Of a stretch of 64,000 bases of DNA, positions 1 through 12,500 are shown in pieces. Made by a program: the position numbers and the translations under genes. The notes under the pieces were generated by a model. The model saw only the letters and a list, made by a program, of their open reading frames with translations. It was not told where the DNA came from and ran no database searches. This stretch comes from a virus: positions 31,418-95,417 of IMG/VR virus record IMGVR_UViG_3300025929_000001. One strand, 5' to 3'. Positions within the stretch are counted from its first letter, which is position 1. The number at the start of each line of letters is the position of its first letter.

Positions 1-34
1 AGATGCATAACTCGAAACCGAAAGAGAAAACATA

Positions 35-3000
35 ATGAGCACTCCAGGCGGCAACGGACCAGATACCAACAGCGAATTAGGTCTAAACGTATCCACGAAT
101 GCGCCAGAAGCGGCTGCACAACTGGATGCGTTCGGTACCGTTGTCGTCAAACTTATTGACAGTGTTGACAAGCTAGCAGCTAGCTTGGATAAACAAGCTG
201 AGAAGCAAGAAAAAGCCAAGAAGTCTACAACCCAACTGACCGAAGCTCAGCGCGAGCAGCAACGTCAGCAGGCAGCGTCTTTGGAACTGCAAAAGCAAGC
301 TGACAAAGCGGCTGAACAAGCACTCGCTGCGGGCGAAAAGCTGATTGCTCAACTGCAAGACGAGATTGCCACGTTCGGCATGTCGCGTCTGGAAGTCAAA
401 GCATACCGCGCTGAGATCCTGGGCGTTAGCGAAGCTGCTGACCCATTGATTGCTAAACTGGAAGCACTTACCCGCGCACAGTTCGAGTTGACCACACAAC
501 AGCGCCGCGACATCGAAACCATGCGCGAGCAACAAGGCGCCTACGTCGCTCAGCAGCGGATGGTTGAAGACCGGGATATGTGGTTACACAACCAACGCGC
601 CAAAGATTACGCTGATTATATTAGCTGGTGGGAAAAGACCCTGGCTACGGAAGATGCCAACCAAGCTAAGATGATGGAGATTGGGCAGTCGCGCGACCTC
701 TGGCATCACGAGCAGCGTGCAAAAGACTACGCTGATTATATCTCATGGTGGGAAAAGACGCTTGCTGCTGAAGAAGCGGCATCTGCACGCATGATTGCTA
801 TCGAGCAAGCACGCGACGTCGAGCTCAACAACATGCGCAATGCGCAGATCGCAGCAGATGCAGAAGCGGCCGCTAAGCGTCAGGCAATCGTGGAAAACCG
901 CGATATGCAGATGCACAACATGCGCACCAAGATGGCAGAGGATGAAATGAAGCTGGCCGAACGCCAAGCTATCAATGACATCCGCTACGCCGAGATGTCT
1001 ACGTCTGCTAAGATCCGCGAGCTCGAGAAGCTTACCGCGTATCAAGCAGCGCATGCGGCGGGGTCAATCTCAGCAGAGACAATGGCTAATAACTTTAGCC
1101 CCGCAATGATTAAGGATCTGCCGAACCTTAGCAACTATCGTCGTGAGCTGGATGCAGTTAGAGCATCGCTGGAAGGTGCAACACACTCGACAGAAGGTCT
1201 GCAACTGACGAACAAGAGCTTTGCACGCGAACTGATTGTTATCGGTCACGAATTTGTGACAGGTAACTGGTCGCGTATCCCCGGTTCCATGATGGTGCTG
1301 GGCGAGCGAATGAACGCGGCTGCACTGCTGTTTAGCGGAATGGGCCTTGCTGCACTGAGCGCGGTCGTCGCCCTCGGCGGGTTCGTCTACGCTACTGCAA
1401 AAGCGATCGAAGCGCAGCACGAGATGAACAACGCGATGATCCTGACGAACAACTACGCAGGCATCACGGAAGGTCGCATAACAGGCATGGCTGCTGCAAT
1501 CGCAAACAGCGGTCAAAATATTGCGATTGCTACCGAAGCAATCACCGCACTGACCGCAAGCGGCAAGTTCACCGCAGAGCAGATCGGTACGATTAGCGAA
1601 GCGATTGTCAACCTGGAACGTACTACCGGTTACTCCATCGGTAACAGCGTTAAGAACTTTGAAAGCTTGCAAGTCAAGGTAGGTGACTCTGCAACTGCTA
1701 TCCGGGACAAACTGCTCCAGTCTGTACTTAAACTGGACGAGCAGTTCCACTACCTCGACAGCACGATGATCAACCAGATCCTCACATATACCCGCATGGG
1801 CGATATGCAGAAGGCATCTAGTGTGGCCACAGACCAGCTCACCGAAGCAACGAACCGCATGGCTCGCGAAGGTGAAGCGCAACTCGGTTACTTCGCAAAG
1901 CGCTGGCTCGAACTGAAAGACGCTGTACAGCAAACGATTCACGCGATGGGTGAATGGGGTAAGACCCAGACCTCTGCAATGAAGGTTGGTTCGCTCTCCG
2001 CTGAGCTGGCTGCAATGGACGCTTCCCAAAATGCAGCACTCAGCCGCGCAGCGCTGCCCGGTCAGTCCGGTGGTGCAGCACAGATCGAAGCAATGCGCAA
2101 GAACTTCGCTGAGCAGCGTGCTAAGAAGTCTGCTGAGCTTACCGCAGCCATTGAGCAGAACAATAAAGAAGTCGCAGACGCTGAGCGTCGCGGCCAAGAA
2201 ACCCGTTTGCAATCACAGGTTAACTTCTACAAGATTAGCGACGAGCGCGATCGTGTAGCAATGGAACGTAAGGTCAAAGGCGTAACCGCCACAGAAGAAA
2301 AGATCGAGCAGTACATGACCCGCGTTAAAGCGGCTAAAGAATTGGAGAAGCTCAACGGCGTAGTTGATCCGCAATACTCCGATGAAGCAGTTGCGCACCA
2401 AATCGACCTGATCAAACAAACTTCCGAAAAGAAAGCAAAGGCGGTTAGCGACGGTCGTAAGCAAACGCTGCTGATGAATATGGCGGACGCTGCTGCTGAG
2501 TTCAAGCTGTTGGAAGACCAGACCAAAGCGGAAGAAGCTCTGATTAAGAGCGACATGCGCACGAAGGAAATTACTACCGAAGAAGGGTACGCTAAGATCC
2601 GCGCAGGTCGTGAACAAGAACTGGTTGCGCTGGACAACACCTACGCCAAGCAGAAGAAAATCCTGGACGATTACAACGCCAAGGATGCTAAAGACGCTGC
2701 GGAGAAAGAACGCCGCCAGCATGCGCTGCTCGCTGCATACAACCTGACCAAACAAAAGATCAACGAAGCTATCGACAAAAACGATAGCGACGAGGACTTA
2801 GCTAAGTACAAGGAAAAAGAAGCGCTGCTGAAGTCCATCAACAAGGAAGGCAAAGCCGTCACAGACAGCCTGCAAAAGCAAATCGATAAAGAGCGTTTGC
2901 ACAACGAAGAGATCGGTAAGACCAAAGAGCAAATCGAACTGGCTAAGAAAGCGCAGCAAGATGCAGAGGTCGCTGACTTGGAGAACCAAGCGAGCGCTTA

Positions 3001-6000
3001 CTCGTTTGCTATCCAAAATCTTGCGCTGAACGAAGCTGAAAGGGAACTCTATACCGCCAAGCTGCAACAGATCCAGTCTGAGATTGCACTGCGTAAAGAC
3101 CTTGCTAACGTCCAGGCAGCAGGCGCAGGCATTGCTAGCGACAGCCCTGATGTTGTGGGCAAGCTTGCAGATGAAACCGCTAGGAAGTGGAAGAAGGCTG
3201 GCGAGGACATCAAGAAGTCGCTGCGGGATGCGTTTGGTGATGTTGGCGGTGCTATCGGCGACATGTTCAAAGTGTACGCTGACGGTCAAGCTAACACCAT
3301 CAAGATCAACGACGAGTACAACAAGAAACGTGCTGCCGCACTCGGTACCGAGAACATGCAGCAACGTCTGCTTGCTGCTGAGCAGGAAAAGGCCAACGAG
3401 CTTACCGCTAACCAGATGCATCAATGGGGCGGTATGGCGGATGCTGCGTCCAACTACTTTGACCAGTCCTCGACCGGTTACAAGACGTTGCATGCGGTTG
3501 CCCAAGTGTTCCACGCTGCTGAAATGGCGCTCATCATTGCCAAGCAAGTCCCGCTTGCGATCAACGCTGTGTTGGGTCAAGGCGCAGGCGATCCGTACAC
3601 TGCCTTCGCTCGCATGGCTGCAATGGCGGCGGTTGTGACTGGTCTTGGTGTGGCCATCAGTGCTAGCCAGGCCGGTGCAATGCGTGAGGACGTTGCTAAG
3701 AAAGCGCAAGAAACTCAAGGAACCGGAACTGTACTTGGTGACAGCACCGCTAAGTCCAACTCGATCCAAAAAGCACTCGACCTTATTGGCGACAATTCCG
3801 ACGTCACGCTGCGCTACACTTCGCAAATGGCGCAGTCGCTGAAGAATATCGAAAGCGGCATCGGTGGACTTGCTAACATCATCTTCCGCACTAGCGGCAT
3901 GACGTCGGGTCAAAACTTTGGTGTTCAAACTGGTATCCTGGCCACTAACAAAGGCGACCCGATCGCAAATGCGCTTGGTCTGGGCGGCGTTGCAAGCACG
4001 CTCGCTAACATGACCCCATTCCTGGGCGGCATCATCAACAAGCTGCAAAGCCTTTGGGGTAAGACCGAGCAAAGCATCGTTGACACCGGTCTGGAAGTTA
4101 AGGGTTCGATTAACGACCTGATGAACGGTACGGGTGTGCAGCAGTACGTCAACGTTGAGCAGAAAAAGACTAGCTGGTTCGGTCTGGTTAAGGACTATAG
4201 CTATAACACAGTCGAGCAGAACGCGGGTTCTGAGATTGCGCAGCAGTTTGGCACCATCTTTACCAACCTGAACAAGACCCTGACGGCTGCCGGTGCAGCG
4301 CTCGGTATGGGTGGCCAGCGCCTGCAAGAAGCTTTGGCTACTACGCAAATCAGCGTTGACCCGACTAGCTTTAAAGACCTGAAAGGTCAAGAGCTCGTCG
4401 ATGCGCTGAACGCAGTTGTCAGCAAAGCGTCCGACCAAGTCGCGCAAGCTGTATTGCCCGGCCTGGACAAGTTCATGCAAGTTGGTGAAGGCTACGCACA
4501 GACCGCGATTCGTGTGGCTACCGGTGCCGAGAAGGCGCAAGTATCCCTCCAGAAGCTGGGCATCAGCGCAATCAACTATGGTGACATCGTCAACAAGCAA
4601 GGTGACGTTGCTGCGGAAATTGTGCGTCAGTCTTTGGTTGCACGCGAGACGAGCAGCCAGTTTATCATCTCCTGGAGCGGGATGTTCAACACCATTGCTT
4701 ACACGACCAGCGGCATCGGTGACATCATGAGCACCCTGAACGGTACTGCTGATGAAATGATTGCGACCTACAAGTCGCTCGTTGAAATCCGTCGTATTAT
4801 GATGGCCACAAACAGCAATCCGAACAACAATCGGACGGGTGGCAACCTGACGCAAGCTACTGTCGCTGGTGCGGGTGGCGTTGAAGACCTTGCTAGCGGT
4901 ACAAGGGACTTCCTGGACAAATACTTCTCGGATACCGAAAAGACCCGCATCGAAACGCAACGCTTGACGGAAGAATTTAACCGCCTGGGTCTGCAACTGC
5001 CGCGCTCCAAAGAGGAGTTTCGTTCTCTGCTGGTTGGTATCGACCAAACGACCGAAGCAGGTCAAGCGCTGTACGGTAGCATGATTGTGCTGTCGGGTTC
5101 GTTTGCTGACCTGATGGACAGCGCTAAGAATGCTTCCGCTACGACCAACACCATCATTGACGACCAAATTGCTCGGGTTAACGACCTGAGCGAGAAGGCG
5201 CAGCGTTGGTTAGCGGTTCGTAACAGCGCAAGTGATCTGCAAGACAGCCTTACCGAGAACATGGGCGGCAAGGTTGACACTAGCGCACGTCAGGAAGCTC
5301 TGTGGGCGATGCTTGCACAAGGCGACAAGATCAGCCCTGAGCAGCAAATCTCGCTGGCGACCGAGCTGCAAAATCTGATACTGAAGAAGTACCAGACCGA
5401 GAAAGCTAACGCGACCGACCTGCTGAATGTGGCTAAGTCGCTGCGTAGCTACCTGGACAGCTTGAAGGTTGGCGATCTTGCTCCGGGTACCAGTACCGAG
5501 AAGCTGAACGAAGCTAAGTCGCAGTACCAACTGACGCTGAGCAAAGCACAAGGCGGTGACGCAACGGCTGCGGGTGATCTGCAAAACAAGGCGCAAGCTT
5601 ACCTGTCCCTGGCTCGTGATTACTACGCTTCGTCTGACCCATACAAGGAGATATTTGCTAGCGTCTACTCGTCGCTTGATCAATACGCTACGACCGCAGA
5701 AAGCGCTGAGCAGTTGCAAGCTGAAGGCAATGCAATTGCCCAAGGCCAGATCGACGAGCTGAGCAAGCTGCGCGATATCGTAAGTGTGGTCATGGAGCAC
5801 GCAGATACCAACTACGAACAAACCGTGACCGAGCTGCAAGCATCGCTCAACGCTCTGCAGATGATCAATACGTCACTGAATGTACTGTCGACGGTACCAG
5901 ACCTGCTCCGCGGTATGCCTGCGGAGCTGGCTGCGAACTTGCAGCAATCGCTTGGTGGTATCATCAACGCGGTTGGAAGTGCGAACGACCAAGCTGCAAT

Positions 6001-6571
6001 CCAAGCAGCAGCCGTCGCAGCACAACAGCAACGGGTTCTGGATGCAGCAGCTCAAGCAGCACAGGCGGCAGCGGCCTCCGCAGCATCTGCTCAAGCAGCG
6101 GCAGCAAACGCAACAAACGCCTACGGTGGCGCACAGGTTCCGCAAGGGCCAACGCCGTTCTATCAACTGTATTTCCAACACGCAAACGGTCTGAACTTCG
6201 TGCCTTACGACGGGTATCAAGCTGAGTTGCATCGCGGTGAGCGAGTCTTGACAGCAGCGGAGAACGAAAAGTACACGTTCGACAAAGTCTACAGGGCTCC
6301 TGACGATGAAAAGGTGTTGACCTCTACCGCGAACCGCAGTAGTATAGGTGCGGGACAAAATACTGCATCTAGTGGCGCTCTTGCCCAGGAAATCAAAGCA
6401 CTCCGCGAAGAACTAGCCGCGTTGCGCGAAGATCAAGCTAAGCAACATCAAGAGTCTATTGCAACCAACTACGATGCGAACGACCGGGCAGCTAACAAGG
6501 TCGCATCCGCAACGTGTGATGCAGCAGACAAAGCTAACTGGCAAAAGCGCTCTGCCGCGACACTTAGATAG
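35..6571 (+). CDS. Tail tape measure protein
   Basis: Tape measure proteins set tail length, fill the tail tube and help DNA cross the cell envelope. This 2178-residue protein is long for the family and implies a long tail. Residues about 40-360 are charged, Gln/Ala-rich coiled coil and contain two tandem Trp-rich 40-residue units near 180 and 220. A hydrophobic segment (about 433-458, Gly/Ala/Val-rich) is the usual membrane-inserting helix. Two long coiled-coil stretches follow (about 700-1000). The C-terminus has the motif LHRGERVLTAAEN, typical of tape measure C-termini, then a coiled-coil end. The ATG has a purine-rich AAAGAGA upstream. The next gene starts 8 nt after the stop, so the tail genes are co-transcribed. 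Confidence 0.93.
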   Translation: MSTPGGNGPDTNSELGLNVSTNAPEAAAQLDAFGTVVVKLIDSVDKLAASLDKQAEKQEKAKKSTTQLTEAQREQQRQQAASLELQKQADKAAEQALAAGEKLIAQLQDEIATFGMSRLEVKAYRAEILGVSEAADPLIAKLEALTRAQFELTTQQRRDIETMREQQGAYVAQQRMVEDRDMWLHNQRAKDYADYISWWEKTLATEDANQAKMMEIGQSRDLWHHEQRAKDYADYISWWEKTLAAEEAASARMIAIEQARDVELNNMRNAQIAADAEAAAKRQAIVENRDMQMHNMRTKMAEDEMKLAERQAINDIRYAEMSTSAKIRELEKLTAYQAAHAAGSISAETMANNFSPAMIKDLPNLSNYRRELDAVRASLEGATHSTEGLQLTNKSFARELIVIGHEFVTGNWSRIPGSMMVLGERMNAAALLFSGMGLAALSAVVALGGFVYATAKAIEAQHEMNNAMILTNNYAGITEGRITGMAAAIANSGQNIAIATEAITALTASGKFTAEQIGTISEAIVNLERTTGYSIGNSVKNFESLQVKVGDSATAIRDKLLQSVLKLDEQFHYLDSTMINQILTYTRMGDMQKASSVATDQLTEATNRMAREGEAQLGYFAKRWLELKDAVQQTIHAMGEWGKTQTSAMKVGSLSAELAAMDASQNAALSRAALPGQSGGAAQIEAMRKNFAEQRAKKSAELTAAIEQNNKEVADAERRGQETRLQSQVNFYKISDERDRVAMERKVKGVTATEEKIEQYMTRVKAAKELEKLNGVVDPQYSDEAVAHQIDLIKQTSEKKAKAVSDGRKQTLLMNMADAAAEFKLLEDQTKAEEALIKSDMRTKEITTEEGYAKIRAGREQELVALDNTYAKQKKILDDYNAKDAKDAAEKERRQHALLAAYNLTKQKINEAIDKNDSDEDLAKYKEKEALLKSINKEGKAVTDSLQKQIDKERLHNEEIGKTKEQIELAKKAQQDAEVADLENQASAYSFAIQNLALNEAERELYTAKLQQIQSEIALRKDLANVQAAGAGIASDSPDVVGKLADETARKWKKAGEDIKKSLRDAFGDVGGAIGDMFKVYADGQANTIKINDEYNKKRAAALGTENMQQRLLAAEQEKANELTANQMHQWGGMADAASNYFDQSSTGYKTLHAVAQVFHAAEMALIIAKQVPLAINAVLGQGAGDPYTAFARMAAMAAVVTGLGVAISASQAGAMREDVAKKAQETQGTGTVLGDSTAKSNSIQKALDLIGDNSDVTLRYTSQMAQSLKNIESGIGGLANIIFRTSGMTSGQNFGVQTGILATNKGDPIANALGLGGVASTLANMTPFLGGIINKLQSLWGKTEQSIVDTGLEVKGSINDLMNGTGVQQYVNVEQKKTSWFGLVKDYSYNTVEQNAGSEIAQQFGTIFTNLNKTLTAAGAALGMGGQRLQEALATTQISVDPTSFKDLKGQELVDALNAVVSKASDQVAQAVLPGLDKFMQVGEGYAQTAIRVATGAEKAQVSLQKLGISAINYGDIVNKQGDVAAEIVRQSLVARETSSQFIISWSGMFNTIAYTTSGIGDIMSTLNGTADEMIATYKSLVEIRRIMMATNSNPNNNRTGGNLTQATVAGAGGVEDLASGTRDFLDKYFSDTEKTRIETQRLTEEFNRLGLQLPRSKEEFRSLLVGIDQTTEAGQALYGSMIVLSGSFADLMDSAKNASATTNTIIDDQIARVNDLSEKAQRWLAVRNSASDLQDSLTENMGGKVDTSARQEALWAMLAQGDKISPEQQISLATELQNLILKKYQTEKANATDLLNVAKSLRSYLDSLKVGDLAPGTSTEKLNEAKSQYQLTLSKAQGGDATAAGDLQNKAQAYLSLARDYYASSDPYKEIFASVYSSLDQYATTAESAEQLQAEGNAIAQGQIDELSKLRDIVSVVMEHADTNYEQTVTELQASLNALQMINTSLNVLSTVPDLLRGMPAELAANLQQSLGGIINAVGSANDQAAIQAAAVAAQQQRVLDAAAQAAQAAAASAASAQAAAANATNAYGGAQVPQGPTPFYQLYFQHANGLNFVPYDGYQAELHRGERVLTAAENEKYTFDKVYRAPDDEKVLTSTANRSSIGAGQNTASSGALAQEIKALREELAALREDQAKQHQESIATNYDANDRAANKVASATCDAADKANWQKRSAATLR
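568..810 (+). repeat. Tandem 40-residue repeat in tape measure
   Basis: Two adjacent copies of about 120 nt encode units beginning RDMW/RDLW that share KDYADYISWWEKTLA. Two weaker copies (starting RDVE and RDMQ) follow. Paired tryptophans in every copy are unusual within a coiled-coil tube filler. Confidence 0.8.
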
Positions 6572-6579
6572 GAAACCAA

Positions 6580-9500
6580 ATGGCCGACGTAATCCGCACA
6601 GTAACAGACAACGCATCATTCCAGGCAGCATGCAACACCGCGAATGGATTTGATTGCGTCGGCCAAGCGGCTAACTTTCGCATTCAACTCACCAACAGTT
6701 TTGTTCCAAGTGGTATCAGCGTAGGTGCTGGAACCAGTAGCGATGACTATAAAGTCATTGTCGAAGCTGCACCCGGCATGGGTCACGCAGACCTTGCGAA
6801 CACCGGCGCATACAACTACGGCAATCAGGGTATCGAACTGACGCTTAACAACGACAGCGCGATTATCGCTCATTCTGGTGTGTGGTTTCACAACCTCCGT
6901 ATTACCTCCAATGCATATCACGGCTTTCTTGCGCAGAGCGGTGGCAATGGCGTATTACCACGCATCAACGAATGTAAGGTACGCTGTGAAGCATACGGCG
7001 CTATCGGTATCCAAGCATACCAGTCTCTTGAAGTCTACTCCTCATTGTTTGTGCGTAGCTCGACAAGCGGTGGCCCGCTGATCGACGGCTCCTGGAGCTT
7101 GACCGCATTCTTCAGCACGTTCGTACTCCTGCCAGGCGCTACCGCAGAGAAAGCGCACTCGGGCGGATGGGGCGGTCAGTACTCTGTCTTGATCGACAAC
7201 CTGTATGTCGGTTTTGCAAACCCTTACGACGGTTCGTTCTGGTGCGTCAACAATTACTCGAACTACGGTAGCGCGAACAACTGCACAGTCGTATCCAACA
7301 TTGTTGTTGATACGAGCAACGACTTCCGCGCAGGCTCCAGCGTCCGTGGCCTGGGTACTAGCGAGATGATATCCACGCTGGACGGTCGCGGTAACAATCG
7401 CGGCAACTTCCCTGATCCAGGCGCAGTGATGTACAATCCGGCAGAAGCTGCTGCGATCCCAACCATCACCAGTCAAACATTTTCGAACGGTACGCTGACA
7501 CTCAGCGGCACCTATACCAACAACGCCACGGGCGGATTGCTCGTTGTCGATCCTCTGTACCGGACTGCGGGCGTACCGCGTCAACAAACCAGCAGCATCT
7601 CGATCAACTCCGGTAACAAGACGTTCTCAGTTACGCTGTCCGGTATGCCGCGTGAGATTTACCGCGTCCCCGTTATGCGGCTGTCGAACACTGGTGGCCT
7701 TGGCCCTAAAGCGACCGTCGGCGTCAGTGCAATCACGAACTACGTTGCGCTCGGTGCAAACCCAACTCCTCCGCCTACCATCCTGCAACCGAACCGGTGG
7801 CAGCCGGCATGGAGCAGCAGCACAAACCTCGGCGACCGCAAAGTCGAACATCGCCGCAACGGTCAAGTCCTTGCAACCTACGGTGAACTTGGCGATCTGC
7901 TCGGGCCCGACCAACGTTACGGCGGCACGCAGTTCCCACTCTTGCCAGGTGACGAAATTCTGGTCTACCCTGCACGCTATTACAAAGCCGTCTGGTTCGG
8001 CATGCCTAGCGGTGGCGCTGGCGGTAATTCGTCAAGCCCGCTGACCGGTGTTACAGTTCGCGGTCTAACCATTAACGGCGAGCGTCCTGTTATCTGGTGG
8101 AAGTACCTTGACGGGACGGAAGGTCAATACGGTTACGCCAAAGGTAACGGCGCGATCTACGGTACGGGTGTCGTCTATGTAGGCTACACCGGCGACGGTT
8201 GTGTGTGGGATAACATTGACATTATCGACGTCGATGGTTGGACGGGTAAGTCGTTGCTGTACATCAACAACGGCGTTGAAGGCATGGTTACGTTCAAGAA
8301 CATGCGTGTTATGGGTGCTATCATTAGCGGTCATAACGGCATCCTGTCTGCGCATGGTACCCGTTGCGGTCTGACGTTTGAGAACGTGGAAACTGCATAC
8401 CTTGGCGGCGGTGCGACAACCCCTCCGGACATCAACGAAGCACTTGCGCATGGCTACTATATCACGCGTCACGAGCCTAACGCTCAAGGCGTGTACCCGC
8501 AAATTAACTTCAAAGGTTGTTACTTCCATCACGGCTGGTACGGTCACTTGCTGAAGGTTCGTAACCCGCAACTGACGGTTGAAGGCTGCTATTTCATGGG
8601 CGTCAACTCCAAAGCGTTTGGCGACTCGCTGACCCCAGACTTCTGGCGCATGCCTCAGTCGGGTGCAGCACCTTCTGTTAACGACTCCGCAGAAGTTTCA
8701 AACCTGGATATGCCGAACGGCGGTACGCTGACGTTCATCAATAATGTGGTTGTCAAGAACTACACCGGTCGCGACGTTGGTATATTCTGCCTGAATTGGG
8801 GTGCTGAATCAAACATCGGTTGGAGCGGTGGCGAAGCTGGCGTCGACGGTAAAATTACCATCGAGAACAATACGTTTGTGGCCATGTCGAACAAGGTGCG
8901 GGTTGAAGGCAGTAGCGGTAGCGCTGTCCCTCCGGTTCCCTTGGGCTTCTCCAATGGCCAAGACCATCCCACCAGTGATACATGGCCACATGACCGCGTG
9001 CCTGTATCCATCCGGAACAACGTGTACGCGGGCTTCGTCGACGAAAGCTGGAAAGAACCAAGCGCACAAATCCTCACCATCGACCAAATTAACCTGCCGG
9101 GTCGTGATAGCGGTGTGCCGTTCTCGCCGAAGGTCACGCAAGGTTCGATTGGTACTAATGGCGGTCAAGGTCGTCCGATGTACGCTCACCGCACGTCCTG
9201 GGCTACTCGTACCGACACAAACAAGGGCGGTGTTGGCGACTTCCAAAGCACGCTGTCTGCTACGGGTAACGGTACCGGCCAACTGCCGATGATAACCCCA
9301 TTCCGCAACACAGATGCTCAAGCACTGTCAGGCGGTCAGAATGGCGCAGTGGCTTATCCGCTGCAATACGAATGGTCTGTAACCGGTTCGTCTGCGGTGA
9401 CTGTGAACAGCGGCACTGCTGGCGCTCAAGCTGACGAAGTTGTCCCATCTGGTAGCAGTGGCGGTACGGGTGGAACCGGCGGCGGTGGAACCACACCTCC

Positions 9501-12500
9501 TGATACGGGTGGCGGCACCACGGGCGCTCCAACAAACACGACGCAAGCGTCCGGAGCACCGGTCAACTTTACGGCTGCTAAATTGTGGTCATTTGACACC
9601 GATACGCAAGGTTGGGTCATGGAGGGTTACGGCTCTCCGTCCGGCGGCCCTAACGTGTTCGACGTGCAGATGGGTACGCTGCGGGTCTTCCCGAACTACG
9701 CAGATAACGTTATCAAGTCGCCAGGTAGCTTGGGCGTGAATGGTGCCGCCAATCCTAAAGTGCAAGTTAGCGTCAAACGCGTCAACGGTAGCACATGGGA
9801 AGGCGGTTTGCGCTGGATCACTACTACCGACAGCAATTGGGACGACGTCAAGTATAAGCAGGTCAACAATACCATCAATTCGTCGGGTTACACGACGTTG
9901 GATTGGGACATGTCGACCATGACCAACTGGACGGGCGGCACCATTAGCCAGATTCGTCTTGACCTTGGCGTGTCACTGGACGACGAATTCTTTGTTGACT
10001 GGATTGCTATTGGTGCAGCAGCCGCATCCGGTGGCGGAACAAATCCTCCAGGCAGCACTACGGGCACTGTCACCGTCGACCGCACCAATGCGCTAGGCGC
10101 GAAGGTTATTGCCTTCTACCCTCTGAATGGTTCAGACGGTGAGATTGTTTCAGGTCTGCCTCTGACACTGGTTGCTGGTACTTACGTCACGGACGCAACA
10201 TACGGCAAGGTGCTCCAAGGTTCCACAGACCAAGTTGGCGCTACTATCAATCTTGACCTTAGCACTAAGAACCAGATCTCGTTCTCATTCCGTGCTAAAA
10301 ACATAGGTGAGAAAGACATCTTCCAGCATGGCGGAAACTGGCAGCTCAACGAAAACGGTGGCGCAATTATGGTTTCCGGTAACTTCGGAGGCGAATACAT
10401 TGCTGGTGTCAACCATGGACGTAACGGATACGCGGGAACCGGCTTCCCACATCCTGGCGTAGACAGTGCTGCATGGAACTACCACATCATTACCCTCGAT
10501 AACACCAATAAACCTGAACCGTTTGCGACTTGGATGGTCAACGGTACCGAGCTGACCGAATGGAATAGCTTTGGTACTAGCGGCACATCGTTTAAATCCG
10601 GTCTGCTGGAAATCATGAAAACCAGCGGCGGTCAAATACAAAACCTAACGTTCTTTGACGGTATCCTATCATCAGCTGAACGTACATCGCTCAACACAAA
10701 CCCGTCACAGTATTACAAGGTCAATGTTACTAATCCGGGTGGCGGCACCGGTGGCGGAACGGGCGGTAGCGGCACTGTCACAATCAATACGAGCAACGCG
10801 CTCGGTGCGAAGGTGCTTAAGTACTTCCCGTTCAATGGTGTCGACGGTGAGATCATTAGCGGTAACTCGCTTAACGTGAACAGTAACGGTCTGTTTATTA
10901 CGGACTCGACTTACGGTAAAGCGCTCCAGCTCAATGGCGCTGGCCCTGCTGCGACCGTGAACGTCGACCTTAGCGGTCACAATACCATCACGCTCGCCTT
11001 CCGCGCAAAGAACATCACCAATGCTAGCCTTATCCAGCACGTTGGTGATCCGTACAATGCAAACTATACGACGGAGCATGGCTTCTTGGTTCGCGGTCGT
11101 GATACAGAGATTAACAACACGAACTTCTTTGTTACGAATCATGGTAGCGGTTGGTCTGCAACCCATTTCAACTACGACTACCGCAATCTGGACGATACCG
11201 GCTGGCATTACCATATTGTCACTCTTATCAACACCTTGGAAGGCGTGCCTCATGGAACGTGGTACACAGACGGCGTAGCTAATACCGTCAACGGCGGCTA
11301 TGGTTCCGCTGGCTACAAGTTCATCAACGGTTTGATGTCCTTCTTGCTGACTGGTGGTGCAGCAATCCAAAACCTTGCAATCTTTGCAGACACACTCACG
11401 TCCGCAGAGATCACCAGCCTTAGCAACAACCCGGCACAACTGGTCAACGTCGCAACTACGGAAGGCCCGGGCTTCAGCATCTCGAGCGCGGTCATCCCTG
11501 ATAACGCACGTAACACGATCGTCTTGCAACTTGGTGCTAGTCTGGACACGACGCACGCTGCGCCAGCTTTCAGCCAGTGGTCAATCACTAACCACACAGT
11601 GACGTCCTACACCTACCCGAACGGCGCAAACAGCTTCATCGTAACGCTGATTATGAACTCGGAGTTTGCATACGGTGATGTGGTCAAGCTCAGCTACACG
11701 CGACCAACCGCTCCAGCGGGTTTCGCAACGACCGGTAACAGCTATCTGGTTAACACGACGAACTTCTCGGTTACAAACGCTATCGCAGCGCCGGCAGTTG
11801 GTGAAGGTGCAGCAATCAGCGTCGTAAGCGCAACCATCACCAACGCTAACACGAACGCAATTGTGGTCGTGCTCAGCGGTAATATTGATACGTCGCATGC
11901 TGCTCCGCCTTTCGGTCAGTGGATTCTAACAGGTCGCACCGTCACCGGTTACAGCTATCCAAATGGTACTAGCGGTAACACAGTCCAACTGACGGTTAGC
12001 GGCGCTGCATTCGCCTATGGTGATGTAGTCACCTTGGGATATACGCGTCCGAGTGCTCCGGTCGGCTTTGCGGCTGCGGGTAACAGTTATCTGGCGTCGT
12101 TCAGCAACCTTGCAGTGACGAATAGCATTCCGTCCGGTAGCGGTACGTCCGAAGGCACACCAATTACCATTCTCAGCGCAACGGTGAACAACTCGTCGCC
12201 TGGTTCTGTGTCCGTGGTGCTAAGCGACTTCCTGGACCGTTCGCACGCTGACCCTGCTTATGGTCAATGGGCCGTGACTGGCCATAGCGTTACCGCATAC
12301 GAGTTCGACCAGACCAACGCCAACAAGCTCAACTTGGTTCTAAACTCGCCTGTTGTGTACGGTACAACTCTGTCGCTCGGCTACACCAGGCCTACAGCGC
12401 CCGCAGGCTTTGCTGCGTCGGGCAATCGGTACCTGTCGACCTTTTCGGGTTTGAGCATCACCAATAACGTTGCCTACGTCTATGTACCGTCGGATATTCC

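Noticed and set aside
2798-5167. 789-codon open frame antisense to the tape measure gene
   Set aside because: It is a codon-bias shadow: no ribosome binding site, Cys/His/Leu-rich nonsense composition, and it lies wholly under a well-supported gene. The same applies to other long antisense frames (1070-2212, 13054-13788).
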